Part shown: piece after piece, positions 15,730 to 23,715 of the stretch
How the letters are laid out: every line of letters begins with the position of its first letter
Position numbering within the stretch: the first letter of the stretch is position 1
Notes under the pieces: model-generated
Database searches by the model: none
What the model was told of the DNA's origin: nothing
The model's input: only the letters and a program-made list of their open reading frames with translations
Program-made: the position numbers and the translations under genes
Source: Planctomycetota bacterium
GTDB lineage: Bacteria > Planctomycetota > UBA1135
DNA length: 64,000 nucleotides
Assembly: GCA_004295085.1 (NCBI GenBank)
Contig: SHNF01000002.1
Coordinates: forward strand, 310,001 to 374,000
Direction: 5' to 3'

Positions 15730-17442
15730 ATGGCGCTGCACGCAATCCTGTTGCTCCTGGCTGGCCCGGGCCGGTGCCCGCAGGAAGCCGTCCCGCCGTC
15801 GCTGCACTACCGGGTGTCCTATGCCGGCACGGAGCGCGACAGCGACTGGCACGTGCGTGTCGAAGGGCGCGGCCTGGCCTACGGCGGCGGCCCGCTCTTC
15901 CTCCACCTCGAGGACTGGGGCGAGTGGACCGAGGTGGACAGCTACCACCTGCGCAATCTGACCTGCGACCCGCCGCTGCGCCGGCACGAGGGCTCGCGCT
16001 GCGACTGGCTGCTGGACCCTCCGGCGGACTGGGACGGCAGCCTGGCGCTGCAGTACGACATCGCGACGGTGGAGCTCGGCTCGCCCGTGCGCGGCAGTCA
16101 CGGCCTCGTGCCTTACCGTGCTCCCACTTACTGCTTCGGCTTCAGCACCAACACGCTGATCACGGCGGACCGCGCGGGCTGGGACACCAAGCCCAGGCTC
16201 ACGTTCCGGATCGAGGCACCGCCGGATTGGACCATCGCCAGCGGCCTGGGCGGCGTGGCCGTGGGCGTGCTCGAGGGCCAGTTCCCTGCGGAATACGACA
16301 ACGGCGTGATCTCCATGGGCCGGCCGGTGGCCCAGGACGCCGAGCGCAGCGCGGTGGCGTTGATCGAAGTGGTGCAGTGGGGCGGCGGCGAGAGCGTGGT
16401 GCCGTCCGTGCTCGACTTCGCGCGCGTGTTCGTGAACGAGTGCGCGCGGACCAGCGGCAGGCCGCCGCGCCAGCCGATCCGGCTGCTGATCACCGAGCCG
16501 GGCTTCGGCGGGACGCGCACCGACGGCTCGATCGCCATCGGCTGCCCCGAGCTGGGCCAGGGCGCGATGGGGCCCGGCACGCTGCACTTCGTCGCGCACG
16601 AGCTGTTCCACGACTGGCTGGGCGGGCAGCTGCGCGGAGAGGGCGAGCGCCTGGCCTGGTTCTGGGAGGGGTTCACGGATTACCTGTCCCTGTGGCACCT
16701 GGCGCGCGCCGGCATGGTGTCGCACGAGTGGTTCGCGCAGCGGCTCCTGGACTACGACCGCTCGCTCGCGGACAACGCGCACCGCGGGAGCGCGGCGTAC
16801 GCGGATCCCGCGGTGAACTGGCGCGATCCCGAGATCGAGCCGCTGGCCTACCAGGGCAGCGCGCTGCTGGCATTCTCGCTGGACGTCGCGCTGCGGCGCG
16901 CCGGGCGGGAGGGCCTGATGGAGATGATGCGCGCGCTGCTCGCCCGGCCCGGCGGGCGCTACGACCTGGAGGCTCTGCGGTCCTGGCTGGTGGACAACGG
17001 GCAGGCCGAGTTCTGGGAGCGGCGCTTCGCGGTCGCGGCCACGCCCGACTTGGCCGCCGATCTCGAATTCGCGGGGTTCGAGCACAAGTCCGTGGAGACG
17101 ACCCTCACCTACCTCGGCATCCAACTCGAGGGCGAAGGCCCGTTCGGGCGCATCCTGGCCGTGGATCCGCAAGGTCCGGCCGCCGCCTGCGGCGTGCGCG
17201 CGGACGACGTGGTCAGCGGTTGCTGGCCGGTGCACCAGCCGCCGACGGTGCTGGGACCCGAAGTCTCCACTCCTTACCGGTTCGGCCTGGGGCTGTACCA
17301 GACCGACGCCAAGGCCTGCAACCTCGGCGTCCGCCGCGGCGAGCAGGAGCTGGAGTTCGCGATTCCGCCGCGCCTCATTCCGGGCGGCCGCCGCTCCAGC
17401 TGGGCGCCGCGCGCGGACCGCATCGAACGATTCTTCCAATAG
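15730..17442 (+). CDS. M61-like metallopeptidase with C-terminal PDZ domain
   Basis: A 570-residue exported zinc aminopeptidase-like protein. The active site is H290-E291-LF-H294 with the third ligand E313 in WFWEGFTDYLS, the M1/M61 gluzincin arrangement; order (N-terminal beta domain, catalytic domain, then PDZ near 455-540 with GRILAVDPQGPAAACGVRADDVV) is that of glycyl aminopeptidase family M61. A short hydrophobic N-terminus (MALHAILLLLAGPG) suggests export. It is alone on this strand between the CARDB gene and a low-complexity exported protein. Probable peptide scavenging in the periplasm. Confidence 0.88.
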   Translation: MALHAILLLLAGPGRCPQEAVPPSLHYRVSYAGTERDSDWHVRVEGRGLAYGGGPLFLHLEDWGEWTEVDSYHLRNLTCDPPLRRHEGSRCDWLLDPPADWDGSLALQYDIATVELGSPVRGSHGLVPYRAPTYCFGFSTNTLITADRAGWDTKPRLTFRIEAPPDWTIASGLGGVAVGVLEGQFPAEYDNGVISMGRPVAQDAERSAVALIEVVQWGGGESVVPSVLDFARVFVNECARTSGRPPRQPIRLLITEPGFGGTRTDGSIAIGCPELGQGAMGPGTLHFVAHELFHDWLGGQLRGEGERLAWFWEGFTDYLSLWHLARAGMVSHEWFAQRLLDYDRSLADNAHRGSAAYADPAVNWRDPEIEPLAYQGSALLAFSLDVALRRAGREGLMEMMRALLARPGGRYDLEALRSWLVDNGQAEFWERRFAVAATPDLAADLEFAGFEHKSVETTLTYLGIQLEGEGPFGRILAVDPQGPAAACGVRADDVVSGCWPVHQPPTVLGPEVSTPYRFGLGLYQTDAKACNLGVRRGEQELEFAIPPRLIPGGRRSSWAPRADRIERFFQ

Positions 17443-17539
17443 CAGCAAAAGAACGGCCACCTCTCCGGCGGGCGGCGTAGGGAATGCAGGCGGCGGGCGC
17501 TTCAGGGGACCACGCGCGGCCGACAAGGAGGAAAGAGGA

Positions 17540-18505
17540 ATGAGCTCGATTGTGCAAGCAGGCCGGCCCTTGCTGGCCGGAATGGGGATGTTGCTGCTCT
17601 TGCCCGCGGCGCTGGGAGCACTCAACGGCGCGCAGGATCCGGCGCAGCGCCCGCAAGAACCTGGACGGCGCGGCGACCACGTCATGGACGTCGTGTCATC
17701 CTTCAAGATCGAGCACAATGAGATCCGGCGCCAGATCACGCAGCGGCTCCAGAACGTGGCGCAGGACAAGGGAGTCGCCATCCACACCGAGCAGGTGAGC
17801 ATCACCTCGCTGGACAATGACACGCTGGTGGTGGGTGCGCCCGCGGGCGGCGCCGGCGCCGCCAAGCCGAAGGAGGGCAACACGGGCACTCCGAATCCGG
17901 CCGACCCGACGCCCGGCCGCCAGGAGCCGGGACGGCAGGATCCCGGTCGTGACAATCCCAATCCGGGCGGCCAGGATCCGAACCAGCCGGGACGTGGCCA
18001 GGGAGGCCAGGGAGAGCGCGACCGCCAGGCCCAGGGCCAGACCGGCAACCAGTCCGCCAAGGACGTGATCGGGATCATGGTCGTGGTCGAGGAGATGGGA
18101 GCGGCCACCGGAGCGAACCGCGGCGGGCAAGCGGGCGCGACCGGTCCCGGAGTGGGCGGACCGGTCCAATCGGGTGTCTACATGGTGCGCGAGGGCCCGC
18201 AAGGCGGCGGCGTGCAGCTGGTCGACGAGAACGGGCAGGTGGCGGCCACGATCGCGCTGGATCCCAACCGCCGCATGGGCGCTCGCGGTGACGGCCGCGG
18301 CGACGACGGACGGGGCGGCGGACGCAGCGGCCAGGGCGAACCCGCCGAGCGGCCGCAGCAGCCGCCGGCCGGGCAGGAGCCGGGCCGCAATGCCCCGGCG
18401 ACCCAGGCGCAGGGAGCGCGCGACGGCGACGGCAAGCTGGACACGGACGCTTCGCACTGGCAGGCCGTGTACGTGGCCATCCTGGACCACCTGGCGCCGG
18501 GTTGA
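17540..18505 (+). CDS. exported low-complexity protein, unknown function
   Basis: A 321-residue protein with a very good ribosome binding site (AAGGAGG at 17525-17531) and a signal peptide (PLLAGMGMLLLLPAALGALNG). After a short helical region (about 45-95) there are Pro/Gly/Arg/Gln-rich stretches with repeated PGRQ/PGRD units (about 120-160), a small conserved-looking beta segment (SAKDVIGIMVVVEEMG), and a second Gly/Arg-rich linker. The C-terminus ends in a short helix (HWQAVYVAILDHLAPG). No family recognised; mostly disordered by appearance. Confidence 0.7.
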   Translation: MSSIVQAGRPLLAGMGMLLLLPAALGALNGAQDPAQRPQEPGRRGDHVMDVVSSFKIEHNEIRRQITQRLQNVAQDKGVAIHTEQVSITSLDNDTLVVGAPAGGAGAAKPKEGNTGTPNPADPTPGRQEPGRQDPGRDNPNPGGQDPNQPGRGQGGQGERDRQAQGQTGNQSAKDVIGIMVVVEEMGAATGANRGGQAGATGPGVGGPVQSGVYMVREGPQGGGVQLVDENGQVAATIALDPNRRMGARGDGRGDDGRGGGRSGQGEPAERPQQPPAGQEPGRNAPATQAQGARDGDGKLDTDASHWQAVYVAILDHLAPG

Positions 18506-18925
18506 GCCGCGACCGGGGAGAGGAGCAGTGTTGCGGGCAGCCGCCGCCGGCAGCGGAGGCGGCTGCTGTCGTCAGCGGCCCGGCCGGGTGCGCGCGCGCA
18601 GCCAGTACCGCGCGCTCCGCCTTTCGTCTGAATTCATGACGCACGCCATCGCGGGCGCGTTTCCAGGGTCCGCATTGGGAACGCGGCCTTCGGCCATGCT
18701 GCCGGGGCTGCCATGCCGAAGAGGCCGCAGGTGGGATTGGGGCGGCGCTCGAGTCATGGCCCACTTCTCCTTGGCGCCAACGACGACGCAAACCTGAGGT
18801 CTGCACTCGGTCAGCCTACCGAGGACCGAAGGACTAGCGCCGACTCGGCCAACAGATCGTGACGAATGCGCCGGAGGTTCCCCACACAAGACGTCCTATC
18901 CCACTGCCGTCTACTGCGAGCCATG
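18506..18925. other. 420-bp gap at the downstream edge of the metal operon
   Basis: No gene is supported here: the short frames lack ribosome binding sites and coherent composition. The left end holds a hairpin (18537-18566). From about 18640 onward the base composition becomes less GC-rich, as in the operon that follows. I saw no tRNA, integrase remnant or obvious inverted terminal repeat. Confidence 0.5.
18537..18566 (+). terminator. hairpin after the low-complexity gene
   Basis: Nine-base perfect stem (GCAGCCGCC / GGCGGCTGC) with a 12-base loop, 32 nt after the stop at 18505. There is no T-tract, so termination is plausible but not certain. Confidence 0.4.
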
Positions 18926-21900
18926 CTATGCGCCCTGTGCGCTTATGACCGTCGATGGATCGCCACGCCTTGTTGTCAGCAAGTAAAGCACCGGCAGCAC
19001 GATGAGCGTGAGGAGCGTCGACGAGACGAGGCCGCCGATGACGACCGTGGCAAGCGGCCGCTGGACCTCGGCACCCATTCCCATGTTCAGCGCCATCGGC
19101 AGGAATCCGAGCGCCGCCACCAGTGAAGTCATCAAAACCGGGCGCAGGCGGCGCTCACCCGCCTCGAGTACGGCCTCGCGAATCGGCAGCCCCTGCGCAA
19201 CGAGTTGCTGGATCGTCGAGACGAGCACCATGTCGCCGAGCACGGAGACGCCCGACAAGGCGATGAAACCAACGCCGGCGGAGACACTGAAGGGCATGTC
19301 GCGCACCCACAACGCGATGATGCCGCCGACCGCGGCGAAGGGCACGCCGGTGAACACGCGCAGCGCGTCCAGGACGCGCCCGTAGGTGAAGTAGAGGAGG
19401 ATGAAGATGAGACCGAGCGCCACCGGGACAACGACGAACAAGCGGCTTCGCGCACGCTCGTAGTGCTCGAACTGGCCGCCGAAGCGCACGTAGTAGCCCT
19501 CGGGCAAGACGACGCGCCCGTCGATCGCGTCCATTGCCTCAGCCACGAAGCTGCCGACGTCGCGGCCGCGGACATTGGCCTGAACGACGACGCGACGCTT
19601 GCCCCACTCGCGATTGATCGTCGCTGCACCCTCGTCCCGCTCGACGCGCGCCAGCATCCCGAGCGGCACACGATCGCCGTTGGCCGCGACCACCAACACG
19701 TCTGCCAGCGCGTGCTCGTCCGTCCGGTAGCGGTCGTCGAGGCGGACCGCGATCGGGAATCGGCGCTCCCCCTCCTGCAGCTCGCCTACCTTAATCCCGC
19801 CGAGCGCTTCCACCAGCGCCAGGACTTCCTGGGCCGGAATCCCGTGGCGCGCGATGGCATCGCGGTCTACCACGACACGGACGAGCGGCTGCCCGGTCAG
19901 CTGCTCCGAATACAAGTCGCTGGCTCCAGGAATCCCCTCGAGCAGCGCCCGCACCTCGGCCGCCTTCTCCCGGAGGACTGAAAGGTCGTCTCCGAAGATC
20001 TTGACGCCGACGTCCGCGCGGATGCCAGCGACCATCTCGTTGACGCGCATCTCGATCGGCTGGGTGAAGATCGCGCGCATGCCCGGCAGCCCGGCCGTCA
20101 AGACCTGCATCGCAGCGACCAGATCCGCCTGCGTGTGAGCCTTGCGCCATTGCCCCCGCGGCTTCAGGCTGACGAACACATCGGAGAGCTCGAGCCCCAT
20201 CGGATCAGTGGCCACTTCGGCGGTGCCCGTGCGCGTCCATACGCGCTCGATCTCATCCGGAAATGCCGAGAGCAGCGCCCGCTCGATCTGGGTGCCATAG
20301 CGGACCGACTCCTCCGCGGACACCCCGGAGAGGCGGACCGTGTTGATGACGATCGTCCCCTCGTCGAGCCGCGGGACGAACTCGCTCCCCAGGCGGGACG
20401 CAAGCCATGCCCCCCCGCAGACGGCCGCGGCCGCGCCGAGGACGACCACCGCACGCCAGCGCAGCGCGGCAGCCAGGACCGGCCGGTAGAGACGCTGGAG
20501 ACCGCGCACCAGCATGTTCTCTTGGTGCTTGGGCTTCGACGGCAGGACCAGGCTCGCGAGCACCGGCATGAGGGTAAGCGACAGCAGCATCGAGCCAATC
20601 AGGGCGAAGATTACGGTCAGCGCCATCGGCCGGAATAGCTTGCCCTCGATCCCTTCCAGAGCCAGGACCGGCAGGTACACGATCATGATGATCAGCTCGC
20701 CGAACATGGTCGGGCCCCGGACCTCGAGCACCGCGTCGCGGACGATGTCCGTGCGGCTGCGCGTCCTGCCCTCGAGCCCGAGCCGGCGCACGGCGTTCTC
20801 TACCTGGATCACCGAGCTGTCGACGACCAGACCGAAGTCGATCGCACCCAGGCTCATCAGGCTGCCGGCGATCCCCGCGCGTGCCATGAGATTGAAGGCG
20901 AATAGCAGCGACAGGGGGATCGCCGCAGCGACGATCAGGCCGGCGCGCAGGTTGCCAAGGAACACAAAGAGCACGGCGATCACGAGCAGTGCTCCCTCGA
21001 AGAGATTGGTGCGCACGGTGCGCAGCACTCGGTCGACCAGTGCGGTGCGCTCATAGACCGGTTCGAGGTGGACGCCGGCGGGGAGCGACTTCTCGACTTC
21101 GGCGAGACGCGCCGACAGCGCCCGCGTCACGTCGTGGCTGTTCTCCCCCATGAGGAGGAAGCCGAGCCCAAGGACGACCTCACCCTTGCCGTCCGCGGTC
21201 ACGGCTCCCCGCCGCAGCGCATGTCCATCGACGACCCGTGCCACGTCCCGGACCCGGGTCGGGACGCCGTTCTCGGACGCCACAACAATGCCCTCGATGT
21301 CCTCTGCCCGGGCGACGATCCCGACTCCCTGCACCAAGGCCGCCTCTCCCGCGCCCTCGAGCGTCCCGCCACCGACATTCTGATTGTTGTGCTCGATCGC
21401 CTCGACGAGCTGCGCCAGTGAAAGGCCCCGCTTCTGAAGTTCGCTGGGATCCACGACGACCTGGAATTGGCGCTCCTCGCCTCCCCAGGCATTGACTTCG
21501 GCCACGCCACGCACGGACCTCAGCTGCGAACGGACGATCCAATCGTGGGCTGTTCGCAGCTCGGAAAGTGAGGCACCCTCGCCTGTGACGAGGTAGTGGA
21601 AGACCTCTCCCAGCCCCGTTGCGACCGGACCCATCTGTGGCCGCTCGATCCCCGCCGGTAGCTCGACGCCGCCAAGCCTCTCGGCGACCACCTGCCGTGC
21701 GAGCCAGATGTCGGTCCCGTCCTCGAAGGTGACCGTGACCTGCGAGAGGCCGAAGCGCGAGAGCGAGCGCACCTCCGCAAGCCCCGGCAGACCACCGATC
21801 GCCAGTTCGACCAGGGCCGTTGCCTGGCGTTCGATCTCGAGGGGAGCGAGGGCGGGTGCAACCGTGTTGATCTGCACCTGCACCGGCGTCGTGTCCGGAA

Positions 21901-22015
21901 ATGCATCGATCGGGAGACGGCGGAAGGCGAGGACACCTGCCAGCGCGACTCCCACCCAGGCCAGCACGACGACCAGTCGGTGGCTGAGAGAAAGTTGGAT
22001 GATGCGTGCGAGCAC
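18926..22015 (-). CDS. HME-RND heavy-metal efflux pump (CzcA/CusA family), S-type signature
   Basis: A 1,029-residue inner-membrane proton-driven transporter of the heavy-metal RND family, moving metal ions from periplasm or membrane through the adaptor and outer-membrane factor. The N-terminus (LPIDAFPDTTPVQVQINT) and QPIEMRVNE segment are typical. The family signature in TM4 is D393-FGLVVD399-SSVIQVE406-N; the DSSV/DSAV form is usually associated with a subgroup distinct from the DGAV form of CzcA. GTG start 6 bp after the adaptor stop. It is the last gene of the eight-gene operon. Substrate cannot be fixed from sequence alone. Confidence 0.93.
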   Translation of the reverse strand: MLARIIQLSLSHRLVVVLAWVGVALAGVLAFRRLPIDAFPDTTPVQVQINTVAPALAPLEIERQATALVELAIGGLPGLAEVRSLSRFGLSQVTVTFEDGTDIWLARQVVAERLGGVELPAGIERPQMGPVATGLGEVFHYLVTGEGASLSELRTAHDWIVRSQLRSVRGVAEVNAWGGEERQFQVVVDPSELQKRGLSLAQLVEAIEHNNQNVGGGTLEGAGEAALVQGVGIVARAEDIEGIVVASENGVPTRVRDVARVVDGHALRRGAVTADGKGEVVLGLGFLLMGENSHDVTRALSARLAEVEKSLPAGVHLEPVYERTALVDRVLRTVRTNLFEGALLVIAVLFVFLGNLRAGLIVAAAIPLSLLFAFNLMARAGIAGSLMSLGAIDFGLVVDSSVIQVENAVRRLGLEGRTRSRTDIVRDAVLEVRGPTMFGELIIMIVYLPVLALEGIEGKLFRPMALTVIFALIGSMLLSLTLMPVLASLVLPSKPKHQENMLVRGLQRLYRPVLAAALRWRAVVVLGAAAAVCGGAWLASRLGSEFVPRLDEGTIVINTVRLSGVSAEESVRYGTQIERALLSAFPDEIERVWTRTGTAEVATDPMGLELSDVFVSLKPRGQWRKAHTQADLVAAMQVLTAGLPGMRAIFTQPIEMRVNEMVAGIRADVGVKIFGDDLSVLREKAAEVRALLEGIPGASDLYSEQLTGQPLVRVVVDRDAIARHGIPAQEVLALVEALGGIKVGELQEGERRFPIAVRLDDRYRTDEHALADVLVVAANGDRVPLGMLARVERDEGAATINREWGKRRVVVQANVRGRDVGSFVAEAMDAIDGRVVLPEGYYVRFGGQFEHYERARSRLFVVVPVALGLIFILLYFTYGRVLDALRVFTGVPFAAVGGIIALWVRDMPFSVSAGVGFIALSGVSVLGDMVLVSTIQQLVAQGLPIREAVLEAGERRLRPVLMTSLVAALGFLPMALNMGMGAEVQRPLATVVIGGLVSSTLLTLIVLPVLYLLTTRRGDPSTVISAQGA

Positions 22016-22021
22016 CCGCTC

Positions 22022-23365
22022 TCATTCCTCCGCGCAGCAGCCCGCGCCGATCTCGCCCTTCAACGTCTCCGTTTTTAGGAGGAAGCTGCCGGACACGACC
22101 ACTCGCTCGCCGGCAACGACACCCTGAGCGATGGCTAGTACGTCACCGTGGCGCGCCGAGACTTTGACACGCCGCGTCTCATAGCGTCCGGGCTCCAGCT
22201 CGACGAACACCAGATCGACGCCCCTGGTGGTCTGGACCGCGCCCCGCGGAACCAACACCCGCGCTTCCTTCGGACCGAGCACGATCCGAGCTCGGACAAA
22301 CAGGTTCGACCGGAGGGCCCCCTGGGGGTTTTCCAGGAACACGCGCGCGGTCGCTGTCCTCGTATGGCGGTCGATCTCCGGCGCGATGTAAGCAATGCTG
22401 CCGGCAAACTCTTCGTCACCAAGCGCAGGCGACGTGATGAGGACGTGTTGCCCAGAGCGGACCCGGGCGAGTGCCAGCTCGGGCACGTCCAGCTCTGCCC
22501 ACATCGTGCCGGTGTCGACGATCTCGCACAGTACCTCGTCAGGACCTACCATGCGACCGATCGTAGCGGTCCGATGTATGCACGTGCCGGACAGGGGCGC
22601 GGTGAGCGTGAAAGTACTGCCACTCTCGGGATCCACGCCGACGACGCCGAGCGCAGCTTCCGCCGCGGCCTTTTCCGCGAGGGCGATGTCGAGCTCGGAC
22701 TGCGCCTCCTGCAGGTCCTTTTGCGCCGCCATGCTCCTCTCCAAGAGCCCCTTGGCGCGCTCATGTGCCGCGCGCGCCACCTCGATCCGCGAGCTCGCAG
22801 CGAGCAGACGCGATTGCTCCGCGCCGATCTCGGCGCTCTCGATCCGCACGAGCGGCGCACCCTTCTCGACATGCGCTCCGACCTCGACCAGGATCTCGCG
22901 GACGATGCCGCGCGCCCGGGCATTGACTTCCGCGCGCCGGGTCGCATCGAAGGCGATCGTGCCAAGGACTTCGATCTCGTCCGCAGCTTCCTCGCCGCGA
23001 GCCACGACGGTCTCGATGCCGGCCAGCCGCGCCGTCTCCGCGCTCGCGAGCTGCACCTTGACGCCGCTCGCCGGCGCATCCGAATCGAGACTCACGGCCG
23101 GGCGACCACCGCGCTCGGGGTGGCAGATCGGGCAGAAGGATTCGGGGAAGCCGTGCTCGGGGCACCAATCCCCCTTGGCTTGGAAGATTGGGACGAGCTT
23201 GGGGTTGCACTTTGTGCACACGGCCTCGGCAACACCATGCTCGGCGCAGAAGGCATCCGCTGACGGCACGCTGGCAGCCTCATCCGGCTCTCGGTCCGGC
23301 GCGGAGCCCTCTGTGCAAGCGGCAAGGCAGCCCGCGGCGAGTATGAGAATGGCGAGCGCACGCAT
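22022..23365 (-). CDS. RND periplasmic adaptor lipoprotein with N-terminal Cys/His modules
   Basis: A 447-residue membrane-fusion protein (CzcB/CusB family). N-terminus MRALAILILAAGCLAAC has a lipobox with C17 as the likely lipidated residue. It then carries two copies of a C-x2-H-x6-C-x2-C motif (C40/H43/C50/C53 and C68/H71/C78/C81), a probable metal-binding extension not part of the core adaptor. The core follows: lipoyl half (RARGIVREILVEVGAHVEKGAP), coiled-coil hairpin (about 215-290), second lipoyl half and beta-barrel (ELDVPELALARVRSGQ). C-terminus ends GAGCCAEE. ATG 23365 overlaps the preceding stop by one base (TGATG). Confidence 0.92.
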   Translation of the reverse strand: MRALAILILAAGCLAACTEGSAPDREPDEAASVPSADAFCAEHGVAEAVCTKCNPKLVPIFQAKGDWCPEHGFPESFCPICHPERGGRPAVSLDSDAPASGVKVQLASAETARLAGIETVVARGEEAADEIEVLGTIAFDATRRAEVNARARGIVREILVEVGAHVEKGAPLVRIESAEIGAEQSRLLAASSRIEVARAAHERAKGLLERSMAAQKDLQEAQSELDIALAEKAAAEAALGVVGVDPESGSTFTLTAPLSGTCIHRTATIGRMVGPDEVLCEIVDTGTMWAELDVPELALARVRSGQHVLITSPALGDEEFAGSIAYIAPEIDRHTRTATARVFLENPQGALRSNLFVRARIVLGPKEARVLVPRGAVQTTRGVDLVFVELEPGRYETRRVKVSARHGDVLAIAQGVVAGERVVVSGSFLLKTETLKGEIGAGCCAEE

Positions 23366-23712
23366 CACTTGTCTTCCGGCTTCGGCGGTCGGACCATTTT
23401 CCGGCTCGGATCGCACTGGACGCACTGCGATTCGGGTAGGCCGTGTTCGGCGCACCAGTCCCCGGTTGCCTTGAACGCGGCAGCGAGGGAGGCGTCGCAG
23501 CGAGTGCATGCGGACTCGGGAACGGAGTGCTCCGCACACCAGTCCTCGTAGGAGCCGGGTGCGGCACCGCTCACTCCGTGCGCGGAGGCCGGAGCCTTCT
23601 TGTGTCCGTCTTCGGAAGAATCCTCTCGGGAGCACCCGATCACCAACGCGATGGTGAGACAGGCAGCGAAGGCAGGCAAGCGAGTGATGTTCATGGATGA
23701 TCTCCGTTTCAT
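23365..23712 (-). CDS. small lipoprotein made of two CxxHx6CxxC modules
   Basis: A 115-residue predicted lipoprotein (lipobox VIGC, C27). The mature part is little more than two copies of the module found in the next gene's adaptor: C59/H62/C69/C72 and C87/H90/C97/C100, again exactly 28 residues apart. Each has the consensus CxEHxxPExxCxxC. Likely a free periplasmic metal receptor or chaperone for the pump; this is inference. ATG 23712 is 3 bp after the CzcA-type stop; an alternative ATG at 23694 has GGAGA about 7 nt upstream and still leaves a signal sequence. Confidence 0.85.
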   Translation of the reverse strand: MKRRSSMNITRLPAFAACLTIALVIGCSREDSSEDGHKKAPASAHGVSGAAPGSYEDWCAEHSVPESACTRCDASLAAAFKATGDWCAEHGLPESQCVQCDPSRKMVRPPKPEDK

Positions 23713-23715
23713 GGA

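Noticed and set aside
18572-18889. 105-codon minus-strand frame in the gap next to the metal operon
   Set aside because: No ribosome binding site and no recognisable fold; composition similar to the flanking non-coding DNA.
18506-18925. Possible mobile-element remnant at the operon edge
   Set aside because: No transposase or integrase frame, target-site duplication or terminal repeat could be seen by eye; only composition changes. A repeat search between this gap and 32438-32853 would decide.
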